A DNA stretch of 61,975 nt, taken from NCBI GenBank assembly GCA_002716385.1, contig PBAX01000004.1, positions 8,088 through 70,062 on the forward strand, in the 5' to 3' direction. Each line of letters begins with the position of its first letter. Positions within the stretch are counted from its first letter, which is position 1. A program made the translations under genes and the position numbers. The notes beneath the pieces were generated by a model that did not search any database, was not told the origin of the DNA, and saw only the letters and a list, made by a program, of their open reading frames with translations. Below are positions 1-8,761 of this stretch, piece after piece. The stretch comes from Phycisphaerae bacterium. GTDB lineage: Bacteria > Planctomycetota > Phycisphaerae > Phycisphaerales > SM1A02.

Positions 1-150
1 CAGCATGCTGGACACGTCCGTAGTCCGCGGGTGAGGACGGGTCGCGTGCTCGAGGCCATCGGCAACGGTGGTCCCAGATGAATGATCGCCGCCCCGGTAC
101 CTCGTCGATGGCTGGGACCGGGGGACAGGATTCGGCTTATGTCCACGGAC
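1..150 (+). ncRNA. rnpB: RNase P RNA, 3' part (5' end outside window)
   Basis: This is the 3' third of the catalytic RNA of RNase P, which trims the 5' leader of pre-tRNAs. The conserved AGATGAATGAT block lies at 78-88 and the conserved ACAGGATTCGGCTTAT block (ACAGAA-CCGGCTTAT in E. coli) at 125-140. The order and spacing of these blocks, with a GCTCGAGGCC-type stem just before, match the known 3' end of bacterial RNase P RNA. The final GTCCACGGAC should pair with the 5' end of the RNA, which is off the window, so the exact 3' end is approximate. No reading frame covers this stretch well. Confidence 0.88.
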
Positions 151-160
151 GATTACGAAC

Positions 161-198
161 GCGGGGCAGACCTGAAGGTCTGCCCCGCGGCCCTTTTT
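161..198 (+). terminator. Rho-independent terminator of rnpB
   Basis: A perfect 12-bp GC-rich stem (161-172 with 177-188) with a TGAA loop is followed closely by five T residues on the plus strand (194-198). It sits just after the RNase P RNA and just before the stop of the opposing peptidase gene, so it ends rnpB transcription. No T tract follows on the minus strand, so it is not clearly bidirectional. Confidence 0.88.
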
Positions 199-214
199 GA
201 ATTGTTCGATGGGC

Positions 215-2155
215 TCAGTCGTCGATGCCTCGAAGCTTGACCGTAACGGTCTTCATCGTCATCCCATTTCGCAGGAGGACGACTTCCGCTTCATCGCCGG
301 GCTTCGCGTCGCGAAGAAAGTTCATGAGTCCGCCGGGGCCATCGATTGCCTCGGAGTTCCAGCTCATAAGGATGTCGCCAGCCTGGATTCCGGCTTCCTC
401 CGCTGCAGTGTTTTCGCTGACGGCTTGGATCATCACGCCTTTCTCGACATCCGCTCCATAGCCTGGCATGACGCCAAGTCGCACACTGCTGCCGGTGCGT
501 CTTCGAGGGGAGCCCTCGGTCGACTCTCGGAAGGTCAGCAACTCATCTCTGGTAATCAGCTCCTCGGCGAGATCCTCGGCCAGGTCGACGATCGCGATCG
601 CTCCCTCTGGATTGACCGTCCAGGCCTCGTCGTCAGGGGTGTGGTACTCGTCGGTGACCCCCGAGAAGAAGAAGAGTACGGGTACGTCCTTGTTGTAGAA
701 ATTCGTGTGATCAGATGGGCCTGTGCCCGATGGAGTGGCATTGACGACCATGGTGGTCTCACTGACGAGTCGCGGAAGCATCTCGTCGAATTCCTCGGCC
801 GTTCCCGTGCCAAGCAGCTGCAGACCGTTCTTGCCCAGTCTTCCCATCATGTCGAAGTTGAGCATGCAGGTGACGGAATCCAGATCGATCGGAGGATTCT
901 CGACGAAGAAATCGGAACCATGCAGTCCCGCTTCTTCGGCACCGAAACCTATGAATAGCACGCTTCGGCGATCGGCATCATTCATGTCCGCAGTCTGCGA
1001 AAGCCGGTCAGCCAGAACAAGTATGGACGCGATTCCGGACGCATTGTCGTCGGCACCATTGTGATAGTCGTTGTTCCCACGACTTCGGGAACCGACATAC
1101 CCGGTTCCGAGATGGTCGTAATGTCCGCCGATGACGAGCCATTCATCTGCCAGATCGCCGCTTCCCGGGAGAATTCCAGCCACGTTTCGTGTTTCGATTC
1201 CTGATGATTTAAGTGAGGTCGAGATGGTGAGCAGCTCATCGTCCTCCAGATCGTAGGTATCGAGTTTGTCCCTGTCCGCGGCCTTTCGCATCTCGGCCAG
1301 TCCGAGTCCATCCGGGTGGGCTTTCTTGAGCAGGCCATCGACTTGCTTGGGAGACATGTGGACAACCGGGATTTCCGCTCGTGGTCGATAGCCTGCACTG
1401 CTCTGGAGCGTTTCCAGGCCTGATCGAGCATCGATGGCCTTTGGGGGAGTGACCATGATGATGCCGGCGGCATTTCGGTTGATGAGCGCTTGCATCTTGT
1501 TTTGTATCCCCGAGTACGACGAGAAGTTCTCATCGGCCCATCGACTGATGCCCGAACTGTCCAGCGGCTCGTATCGAAGCATGACGGCGATACGCCCAGT
1601 GAGATCGTCATCGTCTCCGAAGCTGTCGTAGCCGTTTACACCGTCTTCGATCGCATAGCCCACGAATGTCATGGGGCCAGTGACGGTTCCATTGCCGGAG
1701 TTGGCGAGGACATTGAAGTCCTTGCCCCTTACGAGTTCACGGGTGCCATCCTGAACGGATGCGGATTCCAGCTTTGGGGGCTGAGCCCTTCTGGAAACCT
1801 GGAAACGAAACGGTTGTCTCCAACTCGGTTCGCCATCCTCGCTCACGAAGGCGGGTTCCATTCCCGCCTTCTTCATGTAGAACTCCATGTATTCGGTGGC
1901 AAGGTCATCGCCGCGGGTACCCGGCTGGCGTCCTTCCATCCAGGGATTCGCTAGCGTATTGACATGCTGATACCAAACAGCCACATCCGGATCGGCCTGC
2001 TCGAAGTAGGCGGGTAGATCGATTGAAGCCTGTCCGGCCCCCTCCGACATGAAGTCGCGGACGGATTCGTCATATTCAACAATCGTTCCGGGTTCCTGCC
2101 CAATGGCAGTCGCGGCAAGGAGGAGTGCGAGACATGGTGACGTCAGATGATGCAT
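215..2155 (-). CDS. Secreted M28-family zinc metallopeptidase with C-terminal PDZ domain
   Basis: Exported aminopeptidase-like protein of 646 aa. An N-terminal signal peptide (hydrophobic stretch around residues 7-18, ending near AIGQ) is followed by a region with a PA-like insert and the M28 catalytic domain. The zinc ligands expected in M28 are visible in GGHYDH (about residue 343), GADDNASG, GAEEAGLHGS, FDMMG and EYHTPDD. The last 90 residues form a PDZ domain (GVMIQAVSENTAAEEAGIQAGD). Peptidases of this type cleave N-terminal residues from peptides in the periplasm or outside the cell; the PDZ domain may recruit substrate. It faces rnpB tail to tail and does not overlap its neighbours. 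Confidence 0.85.
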   Translation of the reverse strand: MHHLTSPCLALLLAATAIGQEPGTIVEYDESVRDFMSEGAGQASIDLPAYFEQADPDVAVWYQHVNTLANPWMEGRQPGTRGDDLATEYMEFYMKKAGMEPAFVSEDGEPSWRQPFRFQVSRRAQPPKLESASVQDGTRELVRGKDFNVLANSGNGTVTGPMTFVGYAIEDGVNGYDSFGDDDDLTGRIAVMLRYEPLDSSGISRWADENFSSYSGIQNKMQALINRNAAGIIMVTPPKAIDARSGLETLQSSAGYRPRAEIPVVHMSPKQVDGLLKKAHPDGLGLAEMRKAADRDKLDTYDLEDDELLTISTSLKSSGIETRNVAGILPGSGDLADEWLVIGGHYDHLGTGYVGSRSRGNNDYHNGADDNASGIASILVLADRLSQTADMNDADRRSVLFIGFGAEEAGLHGSDFFVENPPIDLDSVTCMLNFDMMGRLGKNGLQLLGTGTAEEFDEMLPRLVSETTMVVNATPSGTGPSDHTNFYNKDVPVLFFFSGVTDEYHTPDDEAWTVNPEGAIAIVDLAEDLAEELITRDELLTFRESTEGSPRRRTGSSVRLGVMPGYGADVEKGVMIQAVSENTAAEEAGIQAGDILMSWNSEAIDGPGGLMNFLRDAKPGDEAEVVLLRNGMTMKTVTVKLRGIDD

Positions 2156-2228
2156 GACATTTTTCCCATTGGTGTGTTGGCTCGTCGAAGTGGAACGAGC
2201 TGTTGTGAGAAGGGAATGGTAGGGCAGC

Positions 2229-2726
2229 TCAGGATGGCATGAGCAACAGGAGGAGGATCCAGCACAAAATTGCTGCCGGGATGGCGGCTGCGAGATCGTC
2301 CAGAAGCACGCCCCACCCCTTTGGATACCGCTGGAGGCTGCGGATGGGCAGGGGTTTGAGAATATCGAAGATGCGGAAGGCTGCGAATGCCATGCCGCAC
2401 GAAATGGCCAGCCACTGGGTCGATGGAAGAATCCACATCCATGGCAGCAGGAGCAGTGTCAACGCCTGTCCGGCGACTTCGTCGATGACGACTTGCTGGG
2501 GATCCTTGCATCCCCAGCATTCCTCAGCCCATGGTCCCAGACCGACGCATATCCAGCAGGAGAGGATCACGATGAGCACCATGGCCCAGTCGACCACCCA
2601 CGCTTCGCCGGTCAGCCCCAGAAGAAAGGCGATGATGACTGGTGGGACTGATCCCCATGTGCCCGGGGCGACTTTGACCAGACCAGTGCCACCGGCAGTC
2701 ATCAGGAGTTTTCTGGTGGTGCTCAT
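2229..2726 (-). CDS. pgpA: Phosphatidylglycerophosphatase A
   Basis: Inner-membrane phosphatase of 165 aa that dephosphorylates phosphatidylglycerophosphate to phosphatidylglycerol. Family blocks are visible: GTWGS near the N terminus, VIDEVAGQ, FRIFDILKPLPI and KGWGVLLDDLAA, with hydrophobic segments between them. The ATG at 2726 was chosen because it starts just before the conserved GTG-KVAPGTWGS region; an in-frame upstream extension would run into pgsA and has no family character. It starts 14 bases after the pgsA stop, so the two consecutive steps of phosphatidylglycerol synthesis are very likely co-transcribed. Confidence 0.88.
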   Translation of the reverse strand: MSTTRKLLMTAGGTGLVKVAPGTWGSVPPVIIAFLLGLTGEAWVVDWAMVLIVILSCWICVGLGPWAEECWGCKDPQQVVIDEVAGQALTLLLLPWMWILPSTQWLAISCGMAFAAFRIFDILKPLPIRSLQRYPKGWGVLLDDLAAAIPAAILCWILLLLLMPS

Positions 2727-2740
2727 CGTTCCATTCCTGC

Positions 2741-3394
2741 CTACTTGCCACCGATATGATTGATGCCCTTGAGATAGGGCAGCCCCGAGATCAAGGTGAT
2801 GAGAACCGTGCACCAGCCTAAGGAGATGCAGATCCATCCCGACCATGCGAATTCTGTCGGAGGCAGATTCACGACCAGAGCAAGAATGACAGGGATGGAG
2901 ATCGACTGGAAGATCATCTTGATCTTCCCGATGGATTTGGCTCCGAATTCAACTCCCGAGCCTTCCGCCATTGCACGGACGGTGGTCACAAAGAGCTCCC
3001 TAGCCAGTATCACCACCGTCATCCATGGATAGATGCCCGTGGCCATGCTGAAAGGGGCGGAGGTGCTCTGCCAGTCCATGATCCTGAAGTTGGGGCCGCA
3101 AAGGTAGATGAACGCCCCCAGAATCAGCAGCTTGTCGCAAAGCGGATCCATGACCCTCCCAAACCCTGAGGTCACATTCCATTTGCGAGCCAGATATCCG
3201 TCAACAGCGTCCGTGCCGGCCGCCAGAATGAACAAGGCGATCGCCAGATTTCCCAGAAGAACGCTCGAATCAGGAAATCTGTAGAACTCCAGCAGCACGA
3301 AGAAGGCTGCTGCCATGGCGGCTCTCAGAACCGTCACCAGATTGGGGATAGAAGCCCGGGTGGGCCATGAAGTGAGGCCGGTCATAGGTTGCAT
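2741..3394 (-). CDS. pgsA: CDP-diacylglycerol--glycerol-3-phosphate 3-phosphatidyltransferase
   Basis: Membrane enzyme of 217 aa that makes phosphatidylglycerophosphate from CDP-diacylglycerol and glycerol 3-phosphate, the committed step to phosphatidylglycerol. The CDP-alcohol phosphotransferase signature D-x2-D-G-x2-A-R-x8-G-x3-D-x3-D is complete in DAVDGYLARK...GFGRVMDPLCDK (about residues 62-89). Hydrophobic segments follow it. A second in-frame ATG nine bases downstream (3385) is an equally possible start. pgpA follows directly. The gene is divergent from nuoJ across a 120-bp gap. Confidence 0.9.
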   Translation of the reverse strand: MQPMTGLTSWPTRASIPNLVTVLRAAMAAAFFVLLEFYRFPDSSVLLGNLAIALFILAAGTDAVDGYLARKWNVTSGFGRVMDPLCDKLLILGAFIYLCGPNFRIMDWQSTSAPFSMATGIYPWMTVVILARELFVTTVRAMAEGSGVEFGAKSIGKIKMIFQSISIPVILALVVNLPPTEFAWSGWICISLGWCTVLITLISGLPYLKGINHIGGK

Positions 3395-3485
3395 AGTACG
3401 AGGTCGGGGGGCCTCATTGCAGGGACCCGGCCGCAGGTGTGGGGATCCCCCGGTCTCGCCTCCAATGTAGATTCCATTTGCCCGG

Positions 3486-3514
3486 TTGCGGCCCCCTAGG
3501 CAGGGGCTTATCGT
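3486..3514 (+). promoter_or_regulatory. Candidate promoter for the nuoJKLMN operon
   Basis: TTGCGG (3486-3491) and TATCGT (3509-3514) are 17 bases apart, a reasonable sigma70-type fit. The spacer holds a small inverted repeat, CCCCT-AGGC-AGGGG, which could be an operator. If transcription starts about 7 bases downstream, the GTG at 3515 would be lost and translation would have to start at the ATG at 3590. The call rests on pattern only. Confidence 0.35.
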
Positions 3515-4579
3515 GTGCTATCCACCATTCTCTGGGGGCATGACGCCCCCGGCAAACCCGGTGGCTTGGAGCCGTTTGGACTCGTCACCATGGATGGCAT
3601 CTTGCCCTACATTGAGTGCTTAGCCGTTGTCGTGGCCCTCTACCTGCTGGTTGGGCGAGGTGGACGTGGGACCAAGGTTCTGGGTGTTCTGGGTGGATTT
3701 GCGAGCCTTGCCTGGATCTATGTCATGGCGGGGGAGTCGATCGCTGGTGGCGATGGTGTGGCTCGAGAGGTGCTTTTCCTGATTTTCAGTGCCATCGCCA
3801 TTAGCGCTGCTGTCAGGATGATCACCCATGACCGTCCGGTCTATTCCGCAATCAACTTCGTCTTTGTGATCCTGTCCTCCGCAGGCTTGTTCCTGCTGTT
3901 GGAAGCGGAGTTCATGGCATTTGCGTTGGTCATCGTCTACGCCGGGGCGGTTCTGGTTACATACATGTTCGTCCTGATGCTTGCCCAACAGGCCTCATCA
4001 CCAGACAAGGTCACGGAAGTCCCTGAGTACGATCGACTGGCCAGAGAGCCAGCGGCGGCCGTCACCGTCGGTTTCATTTTCCTCGCCACCATTTTCGGCT
4101 CCATCTATCAGGGGATACCGGATCTGCCACCACCAGCCGGTACGCACGACAGAAACGTGACTCGTGCCGAGGTTCTGGAAGGGCTTCCACGACAGTTTCG
4201 TTCTGCTGTTGAATCAGTCTCCCCCACGTTCCAGTGGCCTCCGGCCGAGAATGCGGATGGGCGTCTGATTCGAGTCGATGAGGAAGGCCTCTATGTCGTC
4301 GGGAAGGTTGAAACGGGGGCCTCGCGGGCCGTTCGCATTCCGGATGACGCGGGTCCTCGCAATACCCAGTTTGTCGGTTGGGATCTGGTAGCGAGATTTC
4401 CCGCGAGTCTAGAACTGGCCGGAATCATTCTCCTGCTCGCGATGTTCGGTGCCGTCATCCTGGCCAGGAGACAGATCGAACTCGGTGAAGATGAACTTCG
4501 TGAATCCGTCGGAATGCCGCGTATCCACGATTGGGATGATGATGACACCTCTCTCGATGAAGAGGGGGCTGCCACATGA
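3515..4579 (+). CDS. nuoJ: NADH-quinone oxidoreductase subunit J, enlarged
   Basis: Membrane subunit of complex I. The NuoJ core is clear at about residues 88-160: SAAVRMITHDRPVYSA, then AGLFLLLEAEFMAFALVIVYAGA and a following helix ending in MLAQQ. The protein is 354 aa, about twice the family's usual 160-200. It has about 90 extra N-terminal residues with two likely membrane helices, and a soluble insert of about 100 residues (roughly 195-300) before the last helix, SLELAGIILLLAMFGAVI. The start is uncertain: GTG at 3515 (used here) or ATG at 3590, which begins just before the first helix. It overlaps nuoK by ATGA. Confidence 0.88.
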   Translation: MLSTILWGHDAPGKPGGLEPFGLVTMDGILPYIECLAVVVALYLLVGRGGRGTKVLGVLGGFASLAWIYVMAGESIAGGDGVAREVLFLIFSAIAISAAVRMITHDRPVYSAINFVFVILSSAGLFLLLEAEFMAFALVIVYAGAVLVTYMFVLMLAQQASSPDKVTEVPEYDRLAREPAAAVTVGFIFLATIFGSIYQGIPDLPPPAGTHDRNVTRAEVLEGLPRQFRSAVESVSPTFQWPPAENADGRLIRVDEEGLYVVGKVETGASRAVRIPDDAGPRNTQFVGWDLVARFPASLELAGIILLLAMFGAVILARRQIELGEDELRESVGMPRIHDWDDDDTSLDEEGAAT

Positions 4580-4905
4580 TTCTCATCGCCTCTGAATTCG
4601 GACAGCTGGCACTGGCGCACTATCTTCTTCTGAGCGGTGTCCTCTTCACGATCGGGCTTGTCGGCTTCCTTTCGAGGCGAAACCTGATCGTGATGTTCCT
4701 CTGCACCGAACTGATGTTCCAGGCAGCCGCGATCGCAATGGTCGCCGCTGGTCGGTACTACTTCGATTTCTCCGGACAGGTGTTCGTGATATTCATCCTG
4801 ACCGTTGCCGCTGCCGAGGCGGCGTTGGCACTGGCGTTGGTGGTGCTGCTCTACAGGCGCAAGCCGACGCTGAACGCTGAGGACTGGAGGGATCTTCGCG
4901 AATGA
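4576..4905 (+). CDS. nuoK: NADH-quinone oxidoreductase subunit K
   Basis: Small three-helix proton-translocating subunit of complex I, 109 aa, of normal size. The two membrane glutamates known to matter for proton transfer in this family are present in LCTELMFQ and TVAAAEAAL. RRNLIVMF matches the conserved loop after helix 1. It overlaps nuoJ and nuoL by ATGA at its ends (4576-4579 and 4902-4905), so translation is probably coupled. Confidence 0.95.
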   Translation: MILIASEFGQLALAHYLLLSGVLFTIGLVGFLSRRNLIVMFLCTELMFQAAAIAMVAAGRYYFDFSGQVFVIFILTVAAAEAALALALVVLLYRRKPTLNAEDWRDLRE

Positions 4906-7175
4906 TTCCACAGTCAATCATCAACTCGGTGTTCGCATTTGCCGCAGACAAGGCGGTCTCCGTCGGCATACCCGACACGGTTCCGGTTCTCACCAGTCAG
5001 GCGGAGGTCGTGCCGGAGCACTGGTGGGCGGGCTTCATCCTGTATCTGCCGCTGATATCCCTGATCCTCTGCGGCGTATGCGCAGCGATGAAGGTGAAAA
5101 GCAAGCTGCCGGCCTGGATCACAACGGGAAGCCTGCTGGGTGCGTTCGTGTTCTCCGTCCTGCTCTATCTGGATTACACGGGGACACCCGAACTCATTCC
5201 GATTCTCTCCTGGATCAATCTTTCCTGGGGCGAGGGCCAGGCGGCAGCAAGTTTCTCGGCCAATTTCACCTTGTACATAGATTCCCTTTCCCTGCTTTGG
5301 ATCATGTTCGTGACCGGCTTGGGAACCTTGATCACGTTCTATGCCAGCGAGTACATGGAAACTGATCTGGGCAAGGGATACACCCGTTTCTTCGCGGGTG
5401 TGAGCGTCTTCCTGTTCGCGATGGTCTGCCTGGTACTGGGCGACAATCTCCTGATGCTCTATCTGGGATGGGAAGGTGTCGGATTCGCCTCCTACTGGCT
5501 CATTGGCTACTACTACAGGAAGCCTGCTGCCGTAGCTGCTGCGAAAAAAGCCTTCATCATGAACCGGATCGGAGACCTCGGGCTGGCGTTGGCGATATAT
5601 CTGATCTGGGCAACCTTCGGAACCATCCAGTATGACGAGATGATGGACGTGGTCGCTTCCGGTGAGTGGAAGGATGCGTACGACGGTTGGGCCGTGAGCT
5701 TGATTCCATGGTTTCTTATGCTGGCAGCCTTCGGCAAGTCCGCTCAGATCCCCTTGTACGTCTGGCTTCCCGACGCCATGGAGGGACCGACTCCGGTATC
5801 AGCCCTCATTCATGCGGCCACGATGGTCACGGCTGGCATCTATCTGGTGGCTCGTACCTACGAGTTCTTCCTGCTGGCTCCGGAATCGTTGCATGTCGTC
5901 GCCTGGATCGGTGGCCTGACGGCACTGCTGGCGGCAACCATCGGACTGGCTCAATACGACATCAAGCGGATCATGGCCTATTCGACCGTGTCCCAGTTGG
6001 GATACATGTTCCTGGGTCTTGGTGTGCTCTCCACATACGGGGCGGCCTATCACGTCTTCACACATGCCTTCTTCAAGGCGGCGCTGTTCCTCACCTGCGG
6101 CACGATCATGCATGGCTTCGCCGGGCAGCTGGATCTGCGGAAGCTCTCGGGACTGATTCGAATACCTGGTTGGCGAATAACATCCATCGCGATGTTGATA
6201 GGCTGTCTCGCGTTGGCCGGCTTCCCGCTGACTTCCGGCTATTTCTCCAAGGACGCCATCCTCGCGGAAGCGTTCGTCACCCAGGGGCCGGGATTCGAGG
6301 CGTTGGGCTGGATCGCACTCTTCACGGCGTTTCTGACGGCTTACTACACGTTCAGAGTCTGGTTCCGGGTCTGCCTGGGCAAGGTCGAGTACGAACCCGG
6401 CGACGATGATCATGGGGATGACCATCATGACGACCATCACGGGGGGGGATTCCATCCTCACGCACCGAGATTCGCCATGAATTTCGTCATGGCCGTGATC
6501 GCGATCGGCGCATTGGTTGCCGCCGTTCCGTATTTCATGGATACCAAGGCCGACGCTCGTCTTGCCGGTGGGTGGGTCGCGGACATGGTGCACGATTCGA
6601 CCGCTCGCGGCGGTCTGCCTGGTCTGGAAAGACACGGCGTGCCGCTCTCCGAGAGTCTCCAGTTGCAGGATCATAACGAGCATGGATCCACTCATGGTCA
6701 TGACTCGCATGGAGATCATGATCATCCGACGATTCTGGGCATGGATCCTCACAAGGCGATGTACTACATCTCCGGTGTGGTGGGCGGCCTGGGGATTCTT
6801 CTGGCCGCGTGGCTCCATCTCTTCAGACGAAAGGACGCGGATCGTCTCAAGGCGATGCTGCAGAGAAGATGGTGGATTGCCTGGCTGCCTCGTGCGATGG
6901 AGCGAAAGTGGTACGTGGATGAGATCTACATCGGTCTGATCCGATCGCCGCTGTGGATCGCAAGTCATCTGATGTATGCATTCGATCGATTCATCATCGA
7001 TGGTCTTCTTGTCGACGGCATCGCCAGATTGCCCAGACTGATCGCTCGCTGGTTCCAGCCTTTGCAGAACGGAATTGTCCAGTCCTATGCGGTCACCATG
7101 GCTGGCGGCGTGGCCTTGATCGCCTTGTTGATGATTCTCTTCATGCAGTTCTGGCAGTCCGGAGGTGGCGGATGA
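4902..7175 (+). CDS. nuoL: NADH-quinone oxidoreductase subunit L
   Basis: Antiporter-like proton-pumping subunit of complex I with the long lateral helix, 757 aa. Conserved blocks include GWEGVGFASYWLIGYYY, KSAQIPLYVWLPDAMEGPTP, the HAATMVTAGIYL region and HAFFKAALFL, and the C-terminal KWYVDEIY...VDGIARLPR segment expected near the end of NuoL. It is longer than the usual 610-650 aa mainly because of two His/Asp-rich loops, at about residues 500-522 and 590-612. nuoK, nuoL and nuoM are joined by ATGA overlaps. Confidence 0.95.
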   Translation: MIPQSIINSVFAFAADKAVSVGIPDTVPVLTSQAEVVPEHWWAGFILYLPLISLILCGVCAAMKVKSKLPAWITTGSLLGAFVFSVLLYLDYTGTPELIPILSWINLSWGEGQAAASFSANFTLYIDSLSLLWIMFVTGLGTLITFYASEYMETDLGKGYTRFFAGVSVFLFAMVCLVLGDNLLMLYLGWEGVGFASYWLIGYYYRKPAAVAAAKKAFIMNRIGDLGLALAIYLIWATFGTIQYDEMMDVVASGEWKDAYDGWAVSLIPWFLMLAAFGKSAQIPLYVWLPDAMEGPTPVSALIHAATMVTAGIYLVARTYEFFLLAPESLHVVAWIGGLTALLAATIGLAQYDIKRIMAYSTVSQLGYMFLGLGVLSTYGAAYHVFTHAFFKAALFLTCGTIMHGFAGQLDLRKLSGLIRIPGWRITSIAMLIGCLALAGFPLTSGYFSKDAILAEAFVTQGPGFEALGWIALFTAFLTAYYTFRVWFRVCLGKVEYEPGDDDHGDDHHDDHHGGGFHPHAPRFAMNFVMAVIAIGALVAAVPYFMDTKADARLAGGWVADMVHDSTARGGLPGLERHGVPLSESLQLQDHNEHGSTHGHDSHGDHDHPTILGMDPHKAMYYISGVVGGLGILLAAWLHLFRRKDADRLKAMLQRRWWIAWLPRAMERKWYVDEIYIGLIRSPLWIASHLMYAFDRFIIDGLLVDGIARLPRLIARWFQPLQNGIVQSYAVTMAGGVALIALLMILFMQFWQSGGGG

Positions 7176-8761
7176 TCTGGGGATGGATCATGCTGGGTCT
7201 TCCGCTGATCGGCGGCATCGGAGTGATTCTTTCCTCCGGCAGAGCGGCAAGGATGTTGGCGTTCTGGACAACGCTGGCCACATTCGGGGTCAGTATCCAG
7301 GCGGCCATTGAATTCGGCGCCTGGGGCTCCGGAGACTTCGGTCTCGTCTCGAGTTTGCCGTGGATGTCGGAGGTGGGCATCAACCTGTCGATCGGTGCCG
7401 ACTCTATATCCATGCTGCTGATACTGCTGACGACGTTCCTAATGCCATTGGCGGTGCTGGGTTCATGGACGGCGGTCACCGATCGCCTCAAGGAATACTA
7501 CGGATGGCTTCTGGTGATCGAAGCGGCCATGATCGGCGTGTTCCTCGCCAGGGATCTCGTGTTCTTCTACGTCTGCTTCGAATTCACGCTCGTTCCGATG
7601 TATTTCCTGATCGCCATCTATGGCGGTTCGGGCCGGGCAAGAGCCTGCGTCAAGTTCTTTCTGTACACCTTCACTGGATCGATGATCGCTCTTGTCGGCT
7701 TCCTCTATGTCGCTTGGAGCTATGCTCAGGTGCATGGCGACTGGTCATTCCAGATCGACGCACTTTCAAGCTTCGCTGCCTCGCAATTGAGCATGACCGA
7801 GCAGCTCTGGCTGTTGGCGGCATTGATGATCGGGTTCGCGGTGAAGATCCCGTTGTTCCCGGTCCATACATGGTTGCCGCTGGCTCATACGGAAGCACCA
7901 ACTGCCGGATCGGTGATTCTGGCTGGTGTCCTGCTCAAGCTTGGAACGTACGGGATCTATCGATTCGTGCTTCCGATGGCCCCTGAAGCCGTGATCGATT
8001 GGGCACCGATCATCGGCATCCTCGCAATCGTGGGCATCCTCTATGCGGGGCTCATCTGCTGGGTCCAGACCGACGTGAAGAAACTCGTGGCCTATTCCTC
8101 CGTGAGCCACCTCGGCTTCTGCGTACTTGGGCTGTTCGCGTTGAACCCGATGGGACTGCAGGGATCCGTCCTCTACATGATCAATCACGGCCTCTCGACC
8201 GGTGGCCTCTTCTTCCTCATCGGCATGATGTACGAGCGTTATCACACTCGAGACATGGATTCGATCGGTGGTCTGGCATCGAAGATGCCGGTATGGGCCT
8301 TCTTCATGGTCTTCTTCGTTCTGGCTTCGGTCGGACTGCCCGGGCTCAATGGCTTCGTCTCCGAATTCCTGTGCCTCATCGCCACATTCGCAGCTGGCGA
8401 CATGGGTGCCTATCCGGGTGTTCTGGGGCCGTGGTTCGCCGCCTTTGCGGCACTGGGAATGATCGTCGCCGCCATGTATCTGCTCATCATGGTCGGCAAG
8501 ATCGTCTTTGGACCACTCCGGGAGCCTGCCGGTTCCGATCACCATGGCCTTTCAGTCGATCTTTCGGCTCGTGAGATAGCCGTTCTGGTTCCGTTGGCAG
8601 TCATGTGTGTGGTTCTCGGTATTCAGCCGTGGATCGCTATCGATGCCATGGCCGGTTCCGTGACCGAGGCGTTGGCGATCTATCCTCAAGCCGTCACCGA
8701 GGCGATTCATCAGGCCCATGAGCATGGTGTATCGCTCTTTGCGGGAGATGTGACCCCATGA
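7172..8761 (+). CDS. nuoM: NADH-quinone oxidoreductase subunit M
   Basis: Antiporter-like proton-pumping subunit, 529 aa. Conserved features are the membrane glutamate in CFEFTLVPMYFLIAIYGG, the lysine region VKIPLFPVHTWLPLAHTEAP, VILAGVLLKLGTYG, and KKLVAYSSVSHLGF. The ATG at 7172 gives an ATGA overlap with the nuoL stop and starts right at the first membrane helix (MIWGWIMLGLPLI); a longer in-frame reading upstream lies inside nuoL and has no family similarity. It ends in an ATGA overlap with nuoN. Confidence 0.95.
   Translation: MIWGWIMLGLPLIGGIGVILSSGRAARMLAFWTTLATFGVSIQAAIEFGAWGSGDFGLVSSLPWMSEVGINLSIGADSISMLLILLTTFLMPLAVLGSWTAVTDRLKEYYGWLLVIEAAMIGVFLARDLVFFYVCFEFTLVPMYFLIAIYGGSGRARACVKFFLYTFTGSMIALVGFLYVAWSYAQVHGDWSFQIDALSSFAASQLSMTEQLWLLAALMIGFAVKIPLFPVHTWLPLAHTEAPTAGSVILAGVLLKLGTYGIYRFVLPMAPEAVIDWAPIIGILAIVGILYAGLICWVQTDVKKLVAYSSVSHLGFCVLGLFALNPMGLQGSVLYMINHGLSTGGLFFLIGMMYERYHTRDMDSIGGLASKMPVWAFFMVFFVLASVGLPGLNGFVSEFLCLIATFAAGDMGAYPGVLGPWFAAFAALGMIVAAMYLLIMVGKIVFGPLREPAGSDHHGLSVDLSAREIAVLVPLAVMCVVLGIQPWIAIDAMAGSVTEALAIYPQAVTEAIHQAHEHGVSLFAGDVTP

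Noticed and set aside
197..958. A 253-codon plus-strand frame inside the peptidase gene
   Set aside because: It is wholly antisense to the M28 peptidase gene, whose motifs are clear on the minus strand, and its sequence has no recognisable family features.
6953..7171. An N-terminal extension of nuoM by 73 codons
   Set aside because: It lies inside nuoL in another frame and has no similarity to NuoM; the ATG at 7172 gives the ATGA overlap seen in the rest of the operon.
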